Part shown: positions 1-6,915 of the stretch, piece after piece
Numbering within the stretch: the first letter of the stretch is position 1
Layout: each line of letters opens with the position of its first letter
Virus record (IMG/VR): IMGVR_UViG_3300031707_000011
Coordinates: 1 to 64,000 of that record
Source: a virus
Reading direction: 5' to 3' (one strand)
DNA: 64,000 nt
The notes under the pieces: model-generated
Seen by the model: only the letters and a program-made list of their open reading frames with translations
Told to the model about the DNA's origin: nothing
Database searches by the model: none
Position numbers and translations under genes: made by a program

Positions 1-156
1 GTCCGTCGAACAAGAAAAATAGCCCTTGCAGACCGTATCGGAGAATGGAAAAAACAGGGGTACGCATGGACCACAAAAATCAAATTACCCGGCAATGAGT
101 CTATCGTCCGCATCCGCGTTGAGGAAGTGGGGAGGAAGAAAATTCCTAATGAGTAA
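1..156 (+). CDS. C-terminal end of an unidentified protein (partial)
   Basis: Frame 1 is open from the window edge to a TAA at 154-156, giving 51 codons of a charged, Lys/Arg-rich protein ending in KKIPNE. The start lies outside the window. I prefer this frame over the overlapping frame starting at TTG 26, because the next gene begins at ATG 149 and overlaps this stop in the ATGAGTAA arrangement used elsewhere here. No family is recognised. It opens the run of small genes. Confidence 0.55.
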   Translation, partial: VRRTRKIALADRIGEWKKQGYAWTTKIKLPGNESIVRIRVEEVGRKKIPNE

Positions 157-280
157 ACCATACAGTAATTCTAACTGGCATTGGTTTCTTTGGTTAATGG
201 GTCAGTCCTTTAAATTCGCAAAGGTAGCATTTCAAATGCTTTTTAATGGTGGAGCGCGCGTGAAAGGAACCCGCCGATGA
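149..280 (+). CDS. Small hypothetical protein, 43 aa
   Basis: ATG 149 overlaps the end of the preceding reading frame and the frame runs to TGA at 278-280. The 43-residue product is rich in aromatic residues (several Trp and Phe in residues 5-30) and ends with basic residues (KGTRR). The hydrophobic centre could be a weak membrane-interacting helix, but it is interrupted by charged and polar residues. Function unknown. The frame remains open upstream to TTG 26, but the ATG start fits the coupling pattern better. Confidence 0.4.
   Translation: MSKPYSNSNWHWFLWLMGQSFKFAKVAFQMLFNGGARVKGTRR
271..280 (+). repeat. Recurrent start element CCGCCGATGA (4 copies)
   Basis: The ten bases CCGCCGATGA occur here and at 923-932, 1521-1530 and 1840-1849. 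In each copy the last four bases supply an ATG, and a purine-rich GAGG, GAAC or GAGA lies directly upstream, so each copy looks like a Shine-Dalgarno/spacer/start module. A weaker version (GGCCACTGATGAGC) lies at 448-461. The same context before successive unrelated small genes suggests they arose by duplication of a cassette or by shuffling behind a common start. Confidence 0.6.
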
Positions 281-318
281 CTGACCCGAGCAAGAGGGAG
301 GAGGAGAATGATGATTGA
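277..318 (+). CDS. Possible 13-codon mini-ORF
   Basis: The ATG of the recurrent start element at 277 opens a 13-codon frame (MTDPSKREEENDD) ending at TGA 316-318, overlapping the start of the zinc-ribbon gene at 308. Its first codons resemble those of the gene at 456 (both contain TDPSxR/K encoded by the repeat gactgacccgagc). It may be a decayed gene or a translational coupling leader. There is no evidence that a product is made. Confidence 0.2.
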   Translation: MTDPSKREEENDD

Positions 319-472
319 ATTATCCTGCAATTGTGATGAATGTAAAAAGCGGTTGGGTGATGGAGATGCGGTTTATTGTGAAACCTGCGTAGCCGAACTT
401 CGGCGGGAAATCGATGAACTGCAAAATGAGATTATCAAACTGAAAGAGGCCACTGATGAGCAGGCCGACTGA
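308..472 (+). CDS. Small zinc-ribbon protein with coiled-coil tail, 54 aa
   Basis: ATG 308 (or the adjacent ATG 311) follows a GAGGAG ribosome binding site. Residues 7-12 (CNCDEC) and 24-27 (CETC) give two Cys clusters typical of a zinc ribbon. Residues 30-48 are a heptad-like, Leu/Ile-rich charged helix (coiled coil). The stop overlaps the next gene, whose ATG is at 456. Zinc-ribbon plus helix proteins of this size are common early phage proteins of unknown role; binding of nucleic acid or of a host protein is only a guess. Confidence 0.55.
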   Translation: MMIELSCNCDECKKRLGDGDAVYCETCVAELRREIDELQNEIIKLKEATDEQAD

Positions 473-716
473 CCCGAGCGAGAAGGATTTGCTGGAATTC
501 CTTGATGGGCATAAACCCATAGGGAAACAAAATCCCGACCATGTTTGCTTCGACGCCATCCGCCGCCTGATCGAGGAGCAGAGGGAGTTGGAAGAGAAAG
601 TGAAAGAGTGGCAAAAAAGGGCGACAAGTATTATGGACGACCTGGACACGTCCGATTCGAGCGGCGTTCTTCTTAATGACATCCGCGACTTCGACTTCGG
701 GAAGGGGGGGAAATAA
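456..716 (+). CDS. Hypothetical helical protein, 86 aa
   Basis: ATG 456 lies inside the end of the preceding gene. The protein is charged and mostly helical, with a Glu/Lys-rich stretch around residues 38-55. Two segments are shared with neighbours: AIRRLIEE (compare LRRLIKN in the gene at 1527 and IRRLVEK in the gene at 1846) and the C-terminal IRDFDFGKGGK (compare IRDFDLGKEG at 2101-2133). It is therefore one of a family of small paralogs in this cluster. Function unknown. Confidence 0.55.
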   Translation: MSRPTDPSEKDLLEFLDGHKPIGKQNPDHVCFDAIRRLIEEQRELEEKVKEWQKRATSIMDDLDTSDSSGVLLNDIRDFDFGKGGK

Positions 717-718
717 AC

Positions 719-916
719 ATGCCGATCTCAAGAGTAGAGTTTCTGGAAAATCAGAAGAATCTATGCAAGGAGAAGATCTATCCGTTTTTCATGCCCGGAA
801 ATGGGATTTGTTTCCGGTGCGGACGGGACATCATTCCAAGACTGATTGAAAAAGGCGAGAACGGGAAGTCGCTCGTGACCGGATGCCCGTTATGTATGTA
901 TTCATATTGCGAATAA
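719..916 (+). CDS. Small zinc-finger protein, 65 aa
   Basis: ATG 719 follows a GGGAAGGGGGGG tract. The product has a CxxC pair (CFRCG, residues 32-35) and a second pair CPLC (residues 57-60), a four-Cys zinc-ribbon arrangement, plus a lone C-terminal Cys. Nothing else is recognisable. It is one of at least four small Cys-pair proteins encoded in the first 1.5 kb. Confidence 0.5.
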   Translation: MPISRVEFLENQKNLCKEKIYPFFMPGNGICFRCGRDIIPRLIEKGENGKSLVTGCPLCMYSYCE

Positions 917-928
917 AAGAGGCCGCCG

Positions 929-970
929 ATGACCAAGCCTGATTGCATCGGCAATGGGAGGGAAAGATGA
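929..970 (+). CDS. Possible 13-codon mini-ORF
   Basis: The second copy of the start element opens a frame at ATG 929 that ends at TGA 968-970, overlapping the ATG 967 of the next gene by the usual ATGA. The 13 codons begin MTKP, close to the MSKP start of the gene at 1527. It may be a decapitated remnant of a paralog of that gene, or a coupling leader. Confidence 0.2.
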   Translation: MTKPDCIGNGRER

Positions 971-1152
971 AGGCCGTTTTATGTCCGGTTTGTTGTGGAC
1001 GAGGAACGATTCCATCCCAACCCGTTGGGGTAAGTTTAACCGAAAATAAATGTCCTGGGTGTGGGGGTTTGGGATGGGTGACCGTTCCCGATGATCTTTG
1101 GACTATGCCTTATCCAAAACAAAAGGAAAAAGATGATGATCCCAAAATATAA
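967..1152 (+). CDS. Small DnaJ-type zinc-finger protein, 61 aa
   Basis: I place the start at ATG 967 because GGGAGGGA lies just upstream and the earlier TTG 943 lacks a ribosome binding site. The protein carries two copies of the CxxCxGxG motif of the DnaJ central zinc domain: CPVCCGRG (residues 6-13) and CPGCGGLG (about residues 31-38). Free-standing DnaJ-like zinc fingers bind zinc and often unfolded protein. The role in this phage is unknown. Confidence 0.6.
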   Translation: MKAVLCPVCCGRGTIPSQPVGVSLTENKCPGCGGLGWVTVPDDLWTMPYPKQKEKDDDPKI

Positions 1153-1312
1153 CCGCCTTTCCACCCTCGCCTGGGCCATCATCTTCCTCGCCGCGCTGTG
1201 GCTCTGCCTGGTTGCGATTCCGCAATTTACTGACAGGATTAGCCGCCATGAGGACACCTGGGCGAGGCAGACGGGGGATATTCCATCGGTGAAATTAAGT
1301 GAGGAGGATTGA
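1133..1312 (+). CDS. Small single-pass membrane protein, 59 aa
   Basis: The start is set at ATG 1133, near AAAAGG and overlapping the upstream gene, rather than at the longer ATG 1091. Residues 10-29 form an uninterrupted hydrophobic helix (AWAIIFLAALWLCLVAI). It is preceded by basic residues and followed by a charged tail of about 30 residues, suggesting N-in topology. Function unknown; small membrane proteins like this occur in phage lysis and superinfection-exclusion loci. Confidence 0.5.
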   Translation: MMIPKYNRLSTLAWAIIFLAALWLCLVAIPQFTDRISRHEDTWARQTGDIPSVKLSEED

Positions 1313-1313
1313 G

Positions 1314-1499
1314 ATGTGGTGCTGCAAATGTCAGAAGCAATTATCTGAGTGTACGTGTTCCGACCTACAAGAAAGACTCAGATCGGTTGCGGCAATGGGT
1401 TCATTCGTATATCGCTACTGCCGGAAGTGCGGCAAGCATTATGTCAAGTGCAAATGTTCCGAGCCGATTTGGGCGATCAAGAAAAACGCCGATGGGTAA
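1314..1499 (+). CDS. Small Cys-rich zinc-ribbon protein, 61 aa
   Basis: ATG 1314 follows GAGGAGG at the ideal distance. An upstream in-frame GTG at 1299 is part of the preceding gene. The protein contains CCKC ... CTC in residues 3-15 and YCRKCG ... CKCS further on, two similar halves of CxxC/CxC pairs, so an internally duplicated metal-binding ribbon is likely. A competing frame (1309-1518) lacks these features and is discounted. Confidence 0.5.
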   Translation: MWCCKCQKQLSECTCSDLQERLRSVAAMGSFVYRYCRKCGKHYVKCKCSEPIWAIKKNADG

Positions 1500-1526
1500 T
1501 AAGGTGAGCCATGAATGAGGCCGCCG

Positions 1527-1853
1527 ATGAGCAAGCCTGAAGTGACGAGGAAGGAAATGCTGGATGTACTTGAACGCATAGAAGATGAGACAAGGGACGA
1601 AATTCGGGTTATCAAAAAAGGGGAATGGGCAGAAACCCGGCTTCCGCTTATGGAAGAGAGAATAAGAGCCGTCGCAAGCCTCCGCCGCCTCATCAAGAAT
1701 GGGCCGGAGGTGACGACCGAAGAAAGATTTGTCAGACATATCGAGAGTCACTTGTCAGGCAACCAAATTCCTGTCTGCAAAATATGTGGCAAAACTATCT
1801 TGGAAATAGACGGTGAGGCCGGGGTGACGGTGAAGGAGACCGCCGATGAGTGA
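1527..1853 (+). CDS. Hypothetical helical protein with CxxC, 108 aa
   Basis: The recurrent start element places the ATG at 1527, with GAGG upstream. An in-frame ATG at 1515 is possible. The first 75 residues are highly charged and helical and include the LRRLIKN segment shared with the genes at 456 and 1846. A CKIC pair near the C-terminus suggests a metal site. The stop overlaps the next gene (ATG 1846). No family is recognised. Confidence 0.5.
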   Translation: MSKPEVTRKEMLDVLERIEDETRDEIRVIKKGEWAETRLPLMEERIRAVASLRRLIKNGPEVTTEERFVRHIESHLSGNQIPVCKICGKTILEIDGEAGVTVKETADE

Positions 1854-2016
1854 GCTGGGGGAGAAGAAAATGCTGAAGCCCATTGAGAAAGCGATCCTAT
1901 ATCTCAACCATGTAAAAAATTGGTCAACACATGGACCAGCGGATATGAATGTAGGAGTTCTGGCAGTAGAATTAGGACGTTCATATGATACCATCCGCCG
2001 CCTCGTTGAGAAGTAG
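1846..2016 (+). CDS. Small HTH-like protein, 56 aa
   Basis: The fourth start element provides ATG 1846, and the frame ends at TAG 2014-2016. The segment GVLAVELGRSYDTIRRLVEK at the C-terminus has the spacing of a helix-turn-helix (a LAxELGxSxxTIRR pattern), so it may be a small DNA-binding protein. Directly after the stop the same frame continues with residues homologous to the C-terminal half of the gene at 456 (see the next feature), so this may be the truncated N-terminal part of a longer ancestral protein. Confidence 0.45.
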   Translation: MSELGEKKMLKPIEKAILYLNHVKNWSTHGPADMNVGVLAVELGRSYDTIRRLVEK

Positions 2017-2133
2017 GGGGAATGGCAAAAGAAAGCAGGCATGATTCTCTCTGTTCATAGAACCATGACTGAAGAAGAAACCGACGATTTACTTGAGAAA
2101 ATCCGCGACTTCGACTTAGGCAAGGAAGGATAG
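2017..2133 (+). pseudogene. In-frame continuation after TAG, remnant of a paralog of the gene at 456
   Basis: The frame of the preceding gene continues past TAG 2014-2016 for 38 sense codons to TAG 2131-2133. The translation contains EWQKKA and IRDFDLGKEG, matching EWQKRA and IRDFDFGKGGK of the gene at 456. The 17 bases atccgcgacttcgactt are identical at 681-697 and 2101-2117. Either a nonsense mutation has split a paralog, or the segment is translated separately from ATG 2041 (30 codons). TAG is a normal stop elsewhere in the window, so recoding is unlikely. Confidence 0.45.
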
Positions 2134-2349
2134 ATGAGCGCCAAGAACCGGCGGCGGGGGAAGGGACCGGAGGTGGATGAGGATTGGATAGAGAAGTGGC
2201 TGGACAAGAACGTTTCTTGTGACTGTCACGAAGCGTATAAATTGAGAAAGATGACTGACCCGAATTGCTTCCGGCACGGTCGAGTCGATGATGTCGATTG
2301 GAGGATAATGCTCCGCGAGGCCGGGATAAGGGTAAAGGAGAAGAAATGA
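2134..2349 (+). CDS. Hypothetical protein, 71 aa
   Basis: ATG 2134 follows AAGGAAGG. The basic N-terminus (KNRRRGKG) is followed by a short acidic, Trp-containing helix and a CDCH cluster. The C-terminus (REAGIRVKEKK) overlaps the next gene by an ATGA junction. No recognised family. It is the last gene with the GC- and CCG-rich composition of the small-gene cluster. Confidence 0.5.
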   Translation: MSAKNRRRGKGPEVDEDWIEKWLDKNVSCDCHEAYKLRKMTDPNCFRHGRVDDVDWRIMLREAGIRVKEKK

Positions 2350-2600
2350 AAATGAACCCTCCTGCTCAGGCTATGATTAAGGTGATTGATGAGCAGATTG
2401 AGGCTTGTTCTCCTTACCAACTCAAGGAGAGGATTATGTGGGGCAGCATCAAACAGACCGTGAAAGCTGTAGAGGGTTGGAAGATAATTCTAGAAAGGGT
2501 GGATTTTAGCATCCTTCCGTGGAAAGAGACGGATGCGTTTTTAGCGAGGATACGTAATTTTTTAGAGGGTACGTGTGTGGCTATGGAGGGCAAGAAATGA
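2346..2600 (+). CDS. Hypothetical protein, 84 aa
   Basis: ATG 2346 overlaps the previous stop (AAATGA) and is preceded by AAAGGAG. An in-frame ATG at 2298 would extend it deep into the upstream gene and is less likely. The predicted product is helical, with a Trp-containing amphipathic centre. No motif is recognised. From here the coding strand shows the G+T-rich composition of the main phage body. Confidence 0.5.
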   Translation: MKMNPPAQAMIKVIDEQIEACSPYQLKERIMWGSIKQTVKAVEGWKIILERVDFSILPWKETDAFLARIRNFLEGTCVAMEGKK

Positions 2601-2980
2601 ACAGAAGAGGATTTCTTGGTGTCGTGGGAGGCTCTGTTTCAGCGGCTTTTATAAGGTTAAAGCCGGAGAAACCAGTTTCTGCACCAAAACCGGTTGTCGA
2701 GAGTTTTGAATCTCTGGTGAAGATGCAATTGTTCAACGATAAGGGTAAGATGGTTGCTGAAAGTGTTAACCCTGTGGGTTGTGAGTTCCTCGAAAGGGGC
2801 GTAAGATTTTCGGATGCTCATTTTGCTACGGCGAAATCAAATTGGGGTACTCTGACAAGTTTTGTTATTTTGAATAGAAAGGGGAACAAAATCGTGGCTT
2901 GGGGGAATGTTACTGAAAAGAAAAGGGTTCGTAGAGGGGAGAGTGCTATTATGTCTGGGGTGTTTATTACCTTTAGTTAG
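2597..2980 (+). CDS. Exported gp80-like fibre-domain protein with Tat-like signal, 127 aa
   Basis: ATG 2597 overlaps the previous stop. The N-terminus reads MNRRGFLGVVGGSVSAAF, a twin-arginine RRxFL pattern followed by a hydrophobic stretch, as in Tat signal peptides. The C-terminal part (NWGTLTSFVIL ... GNKIVAWGNVT ... FITFS) matches the gp80-like tail-fibre domain found in full at 35872 and at the end of the protein at 37751 (there NWGTVTDFAIV ... GNMIAYGKLT). A fibre-type domain behind an export signal outside the tail operon is unusual. The assignment of the domain is by eye. Confidence 0.5.
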   Translation: MNRRGFLGVVGGSVSAAFIRLKPEKPVSAPKPVVESFESLVKMQLFNDKGKMVAESVNPVGCEFLERGVRFSDAHFATAKSNWGTLTSFVILNRKGNKIVAWGNVTEKKRVRRGESAIMSGVFITFS

Positions 2981-2988
2981 GAGGCAGT

Positions 2989-3678
2989 ATGAAAACACAA
3001 ACTAAAATTATGGTTGGTCTAGGTCTAATCACTATTCTGATTCTGGTTGCCTGGGGTTACGAGTATGGTCGTAGCAATCAGATGAAGAAGACGATTAATC
3101 TTATGGCGCAGGAAAGACAAGTAAAGATTGGGGAGTGGGAGGAGTGCCTGAGGTTGATGCAAGGGGAGATGAACACTCTTCTGGATAAAGCCGTGACAGC
3201 GCAGAAGGCTGCTGAGGATTTGCATGTTACTCTGGTGAAGGAGAGAGAAGCAAATCGTAGGGAGCGTGAAGCACGTTTGGCCGCTATGCCCCCGCAGGGT
3301 GTGGTTGAAGAAACACGGCGTATCTTGAATACTCAGGAAGTGTGGATTGTCACAACTAAAATAGAAATGACAGAGACGGCAGCCAGGATAAATTTGAGCA
3401 AGTTGTTGGATGGGGAGAATTTTGTTGAGGTGGAGAGACCGGCTTACGAGGCCACTATCACTCAACTGAAGATTTCCAATATCGAGTATTCCGAGGCTGT
3501 CAAAAAAGCACAGGCGCTGCTGAATATTCAGGAGTCGATTAAGAAGGTAAAGGATGATATTATCGGTGATGTCAAACTCTATGTCAAAGAGGTTGAATCA
3601 TCAGCCAGGAAGAAGTTTGTCCTGTACTTCCTTGGTGGTATTGTTGCGGGTGGGGGTTTAGTTCTGTTAGCGAAGTAA
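2989..3678 (+). CDS. Membrane protein with coiled coil and two terminal TM helices, 229 aa
   Basis: AGGAGG precedes ATG 2989. Residues 7-23 form a first membrane helix. Residues 30-200 are long, charged and helical (coiled coil), and residues 212-227 (LYFLGGIVAGGGLVLLA) form a second membrane segment. There is no Cys lipobox. The layout could fit a lysis-accessory (i-spanin-like) or tail-anchored scaffold protein, but true i-spanins have only the N-terminal helix, so I leave it unnamed. Confidence 0.5.
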   Translation: MKTQTKIMVGLGLITILILVAWGYEYGRSNQMKKTINLMAQERQVKIGEWEECLRLMQGEMNTLLDKAVTAQKAAEDLHVTLVKEREANRREREARLAAMPPQGVVEETRRILNTQEVWIVTTKIEMTETAARINLSKLLDGENFVEVERPAYEATITQLKISNIEYSEAVKKAQALLNIQESIKKVKDDIIGDVKLYVKEVESSARKKFVLYFLGGIVAGGGLVLLAK

Positions 3679-3721
3679 GGTCTATTGCGGTATATGTTTT
3701 GACGCTTCACGATGTAATAAC

Positions 3722-5911
3722 ATGAAGTTTGTATCCGTAACTACCAAAGAGCAGTTAAGTAGGTTGTGTCAACGTCTGTCTGATTTTAAAGGGATTGTCG
3801 CTCTGGATATTGAAACCGAGTCAACTAATCCGTGGAGAGACGATATTGTGGGCATTGGACTCTGTTGGGGGGAGGCAGGAAGTGCATACATACCTATAAA
3901 ACATAGGTATGACCAACCTTTTGAGTCACAATACGCTCTGAATATGCTCAAGAAGCCGCTTGAGGCGGTTGATTTGTGTTGTTTTAACGCCCCTTTTGAC
4001 CTTGAGTTTCTTGATTTGAGAGGCGGAATAAGACCAAAATTGCCTGTAGATGTGGCTATTTTGGCTTATATAAACGCAAAATATGAGGCTTTAAACCTTA
4101 AACATGTCTGTTCTATCGAACTTCCTGGGGTTAAAACAAGCTCTTTTAAGGATTTAATGCTTGAATATGACCTGAAACCATCTAAAAACTCGATTTCGGA
4201 ACTTCCTATCGGGGTTGTAACCGATTATTGCGGTCGGGATGCCCTAGCTACGTTCCTTTTATACCGAAAATTGTTCGATTCGGTCAAAAATCACCCTATT
4301 TACCCTCTGGAAAGCCGACTTTTGCCTGTAACTATGTGGTTGAGGCGAAACGGGGTGCTTATTGACCGGAGTTTCTTTGAAGATGAGGAAAAGACGCTTT
4401 TGGAGGAGTTGGGAGAGGTAAAAAGCATTATAGGAGCACAAATTTCAGATGCTTCGGGTCAAAAAGTCGATTTTAACATTGGTTCGTCAAAACAACTGGG
4501 TCAAGTCCTTTATAAGACCTTAAAATTGAGGTGTGACGAGTATACGCCGACTGGACAACCCAGGACTGACAAGGAACAGCTTGCAAAGTACAAATGGAAG
4601 CACCCCGTGGTCAAAAATATTGTTACTTTCAAGGAAATTCAGAAACTCCTCTCGACTTATTACTCAAACTACATGAAATACGTCGAGAAGGATGGTCGAA
4701 TCCATGCAAGTTATAATCAAACAGGCGTACCCACAGGTCGGTATAGTTGTTCTGACCCTAATTTGCAGAACATTCCTGATAAGAATGCGTGGGAAATTGA
4801 GACCCCGGCAGGTAAAAAAGCGGTTTGTGCCGGTATGCGAAATGGTTTCATAGTGCCTGAAGACTGTTGGTTTGTCGAATTTGATTATAGTCAGATAGAA
4901 GCGAGACTAGCAGCAGGGGTGACACAGGAGCCGATTCTGCTAAATGCTTTTTCTGAGGGGATTGATTACCACACAAAGACCGCATCTTTGGTGTTCAGCA
5001 TCCCTGTGGATAGCGTGACGAAAGAACAGAGGAGGATGGCCAAGAGATTGAACTTTGCTTTGTCCTATGGGATGGGAACAAACAAGTTGTGGCGGGTGCT
5101 TAATGAGGATATTCCTATTTCGTACAAGGATTCGGCGGGGTTCAGAGACACTTATGTGAAGTCTTATCCTACAATGTTTCACATGGCTGAGGTTATCGGA
5201 AAGAACGCCGAGAGAACGAGGTATGTTGATACAATCTTCGGTAGGCGTATTCCTGTGTTTGAATTCCTTAAAGGGGATGAAAAGTCGTTGCAAGACGGGA
5301 GGCGCATGGCTTATAATGGGGTAATCCAAGGTAGTGCCGCAGATATTTTAAAAAGAGGTCTGATTAAGACTTGGAATTTGATAAACCGCAAATATGGGAT
5401 GGATAACGTCAAATTGACCATGACGATACACGATTCGATGGAATTTGAGGTCAAAAAAGACATTCCGATGGTTGAGTTCGTTAAAGATGTGATTGCAGAG
5501 ACGAGATTGTGCTTGAAAGGATTTCCTGTGATGTTTGTAGAACCCTCTGTTGGAAATGTCTGGGGCGGGTTGCAATCTCCTCAAAAAGAGGAGGATTTTA
5601 ACATGTTTTTCGCCCGATTGTCAGGAAAAACGACAGTTGACCTGTCGGTTAAGCCTGTGGTTGTGAATGGCTCAAATGGACGAATTTTTGTGGTTGAATT
5701 GCCGGAATTTACCAAAGATGGTAGTTTCCGTACTATGACCCAGGTTGTAACTCTGAGGAATTACCTTGTGGGGCATCCTGGGAAGAATAAAGTGGTCTTG
5801 AAGATAGGTTCCCGTGAAGAGACACTTCCCTTTGACACGGCGATTAATCTAGAAGACAAAGACAGGATTGCTTTGATGATAGGAGCGCGTTTCTATGAGA
5901 GGGTAGGATGA
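3722..5911 (+). CDS. polA: Family A DNA polymerase with 3'-5' exonuclease and extra C-terminal domain
   Basis: This is the replicative polymerase candidate, 729 aa. The exonuclease domain shows Exo I (D29-I-E31) and the Exo III-like DYCGRDA. The polymerase domain shows motif A (DYSQIEARL, D388), motif B (RRMAKRLNFALSYG, K441, Y449) and motif C (HDS, H570-D571). Motif C has Ser where most family A enzymes have Glu. The usual end of the fold (NVWGG, about residue 613) is followed by roughly 110 extra residues with a pattern resembling the C-terminal domain of bacterial DnaE (a segment LRNYLVGHPGKNKVVLKIG, then a short LPF and an IGARF end). No clear Shine-Dalgarno sequence precedes ATG 3722. 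The last codon overlaps the next ATG (GGATGA). Confidence 0.93.
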   Translation: MKFVSVTTKEQLSRLCQRLSDFKGIVALDIETESTNPWRDDIVGIGLCWGEAGSAYIPIKHRYDQPFESQYALNMLKKPLEAVDLCCFNAPFDLEFLDLRGGIRPKLPVDVAILAYINAKYEALNLKHVCSIELPGVKTSSFKDLMLEYDLKPSKNSISELPIGVVTDYCGRDALATFLLYRKLFDSVKNHPIYPLESRLLPVTMWLRRNGVLIDRSFFEDEEKTLLEELGEVKSIIGAQISDASGQKVDFNIGSSKQLGQVLYKTLKLRCDEYTPTGQPRTDKEQLAKYKWKHPVVKNIVTFKEIQKLLSTYYSNYMKYVEKDGRIHASYNQTGVPTGRYSCSDPNLQNIPDKNAWEIETPAGKKAVCAGMRNGFIVPEDCWFVEFDYSQIEARLAAGVTQEPILLNAFSEGIDYHTKTASLVFSIPVDSVTKEQRRMAKRLNFALSYGMGTNKLWRVLNEDIPISYKDSAGFRDTYVKSYPTMFHMAEVIGKNAERTRYVDTIFGRRIPVFEFLKGDEKSLQDGRRMAYNGVIQGSAADILKRGLIKTWNLINRKYGMDNVKLTMTIHDSMEFEVKKDIPMVEFVKDVIAETRLCLKGFPVMFVEPSVGNVWGGLQSPQKEEDFNMFFARLSGKTTVDLSVKPVVVNGSNGRIFVVELPEFTKDGSFRTMTQVVTLRNYLVGHPGKNKVVLKIGSREETLPFDTAINLEDKDRIALMIGARFYERVG

Positions 5912-6915
5912 AAGTACAATTCTTGACTGCTAAAGAGTTGGTAGATAAGATGGGGTACAGCTTGAAGTCTGGAGGGAATGTTTATGGATATGAAGTGGCT
6001 TCTGGTATTGCCTTGAATAGTTTAAAGGGAGCCGGAGTAGAAATTGCCGAGGATGCGAGGTTGTGTTTGCAGTACACCCCCCCACATTGGTTTACTCCTA
6101 TAGAGGGTAAAATTAATGTGATTTTCTCAATGTGGGAGGCTGAGAATATTCCACCTGATTTACTTGAATCGTTTGTTAAGGCTGACGCTATTATTGTGCC
6201 ATCTAAGAATTCAAAGGAGGCTTTGAAGAGAGGCGGGATATTGAAGCCTATCTATATTTGCCATCAGGCCTGTGATACAGATTTTTACTACTTCAAAGAA
6301 CACGAAACGGCTGGTTTGGGAGGGACTGTTAGGTTTTTATGGGTTGGTGCGCCGAATGTTCGTAAGGGGTACGACTTGGCAATTCAGGCCTTCTACGAGG
6401 CGTTCCATAACACAGGGGCTAACGTAGAATTGTATGTTAAGTCTACTCTGGAGGGGAAAGAAGGGGAAATCACTCCCATGACTAGATTTAATGCTGTTGT
6501 TGATACAAGGAATTTGCCGAAAGAGCAGTTGAGGGAGCTTTACTGGTCGTCTCAGGCGTTTCTATATCCATCTAGAGGAGAAGGGGCAGGGCTGCCCCCT
6601 ATGGAGGCGATGTCAACGGGGCTGCCGGTTATTGGGCCTAGATATGGTGGGATGAGAGACTACATGTTTTCTGACTATTCTTATCCTGTGAAGTGGAAAA
6701 TGGTGGAGTGCGAATATGGTATTAAAACTAGATTATGCGAAGTGGATATAGATGATTTGATTACTGTTCTGTGGAAGGTGTATAATAATATTCCTCAGGC
6801 TCTTGCTAAGGGAGAGGGCGCATCAAAGTTTGTCAATTGGGTATTCTCCCCTCAGATGATGGGGAAATCACTGACTGGTGTTTTAGAGACAATTGAGGAG
6901 AAATATAATGAGTGA
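5908..6915 (+). CDS. Glycosyltransferase, GT-B fold (GT4-like), 335 aa
   Basis: ATG 5908 overlaps the polymerase stop. The C-terminal Rossmann half has FLWVGAPNVRKGYDLAI (phosphate loop with the start of a GT4 family signature) and the nucleotide-sugar pocket LYPSRGEGAGLPPMEAMSTG, containing the E-x7-E type motif. The protein is likely to transfer a sugar from a nucleotide donor to phage DNA, a virion protein or a host surface glycan; the acceptor cannot be read from the sequence. Its place next to the polymerase, not in the tail block, makes modified-DNA glucosylation one option. Confidence 0.85.
   Translation: MKVQFLTAKELVDKMGYSLKSGGNVYGYEVASGIALNSLKGAGVEIAEDARLCLQYTPPHWFTPIEGKINVIFSMWEAENIPPDLLESFVKADAIIVPSKNSKEALKRGGILKPIYICHQACDTDFYYFKEHETAGLGGTVRFLWVGAPNVRKGYDLAIQAFYEAFHNTGANVELYVKSTLEGKEGEITPMTRFNAVVDTRNLPKEQLRELYWSSQAFLYPSRGEGAGLPPMEAMSTGLPVIGPRYGGMRDYMFSDYSYPVKWKMVECEYGIKTRLCEVDIDDLITVLWKVYNNIPQALAKGEGASKFVNWVFSPQMMGKSLTGVLETIEEKYNE

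Noticed and set aside
26-280. Long form of the second gene starting at TTG 26
   Set aside because: It would fully overlap the end of the upstream frame, lacks a ribosome binding site, and ATG 149 fits the coupling pattern.
2014-2016. TAG stop codon reassignment
   Set aside because: Several sound genes in the window end at TAG (for example at 2978-2980 and 32873-32875), so TAG functions as a stop.
3679-3721. Promoter before the polymerase gene (TTGACG and TAATAA)
   Set aside because: The spacing between the two boxes is about 10 bases, too short for a sigma70 promoter, and no other -10 box at a proper distance is present.
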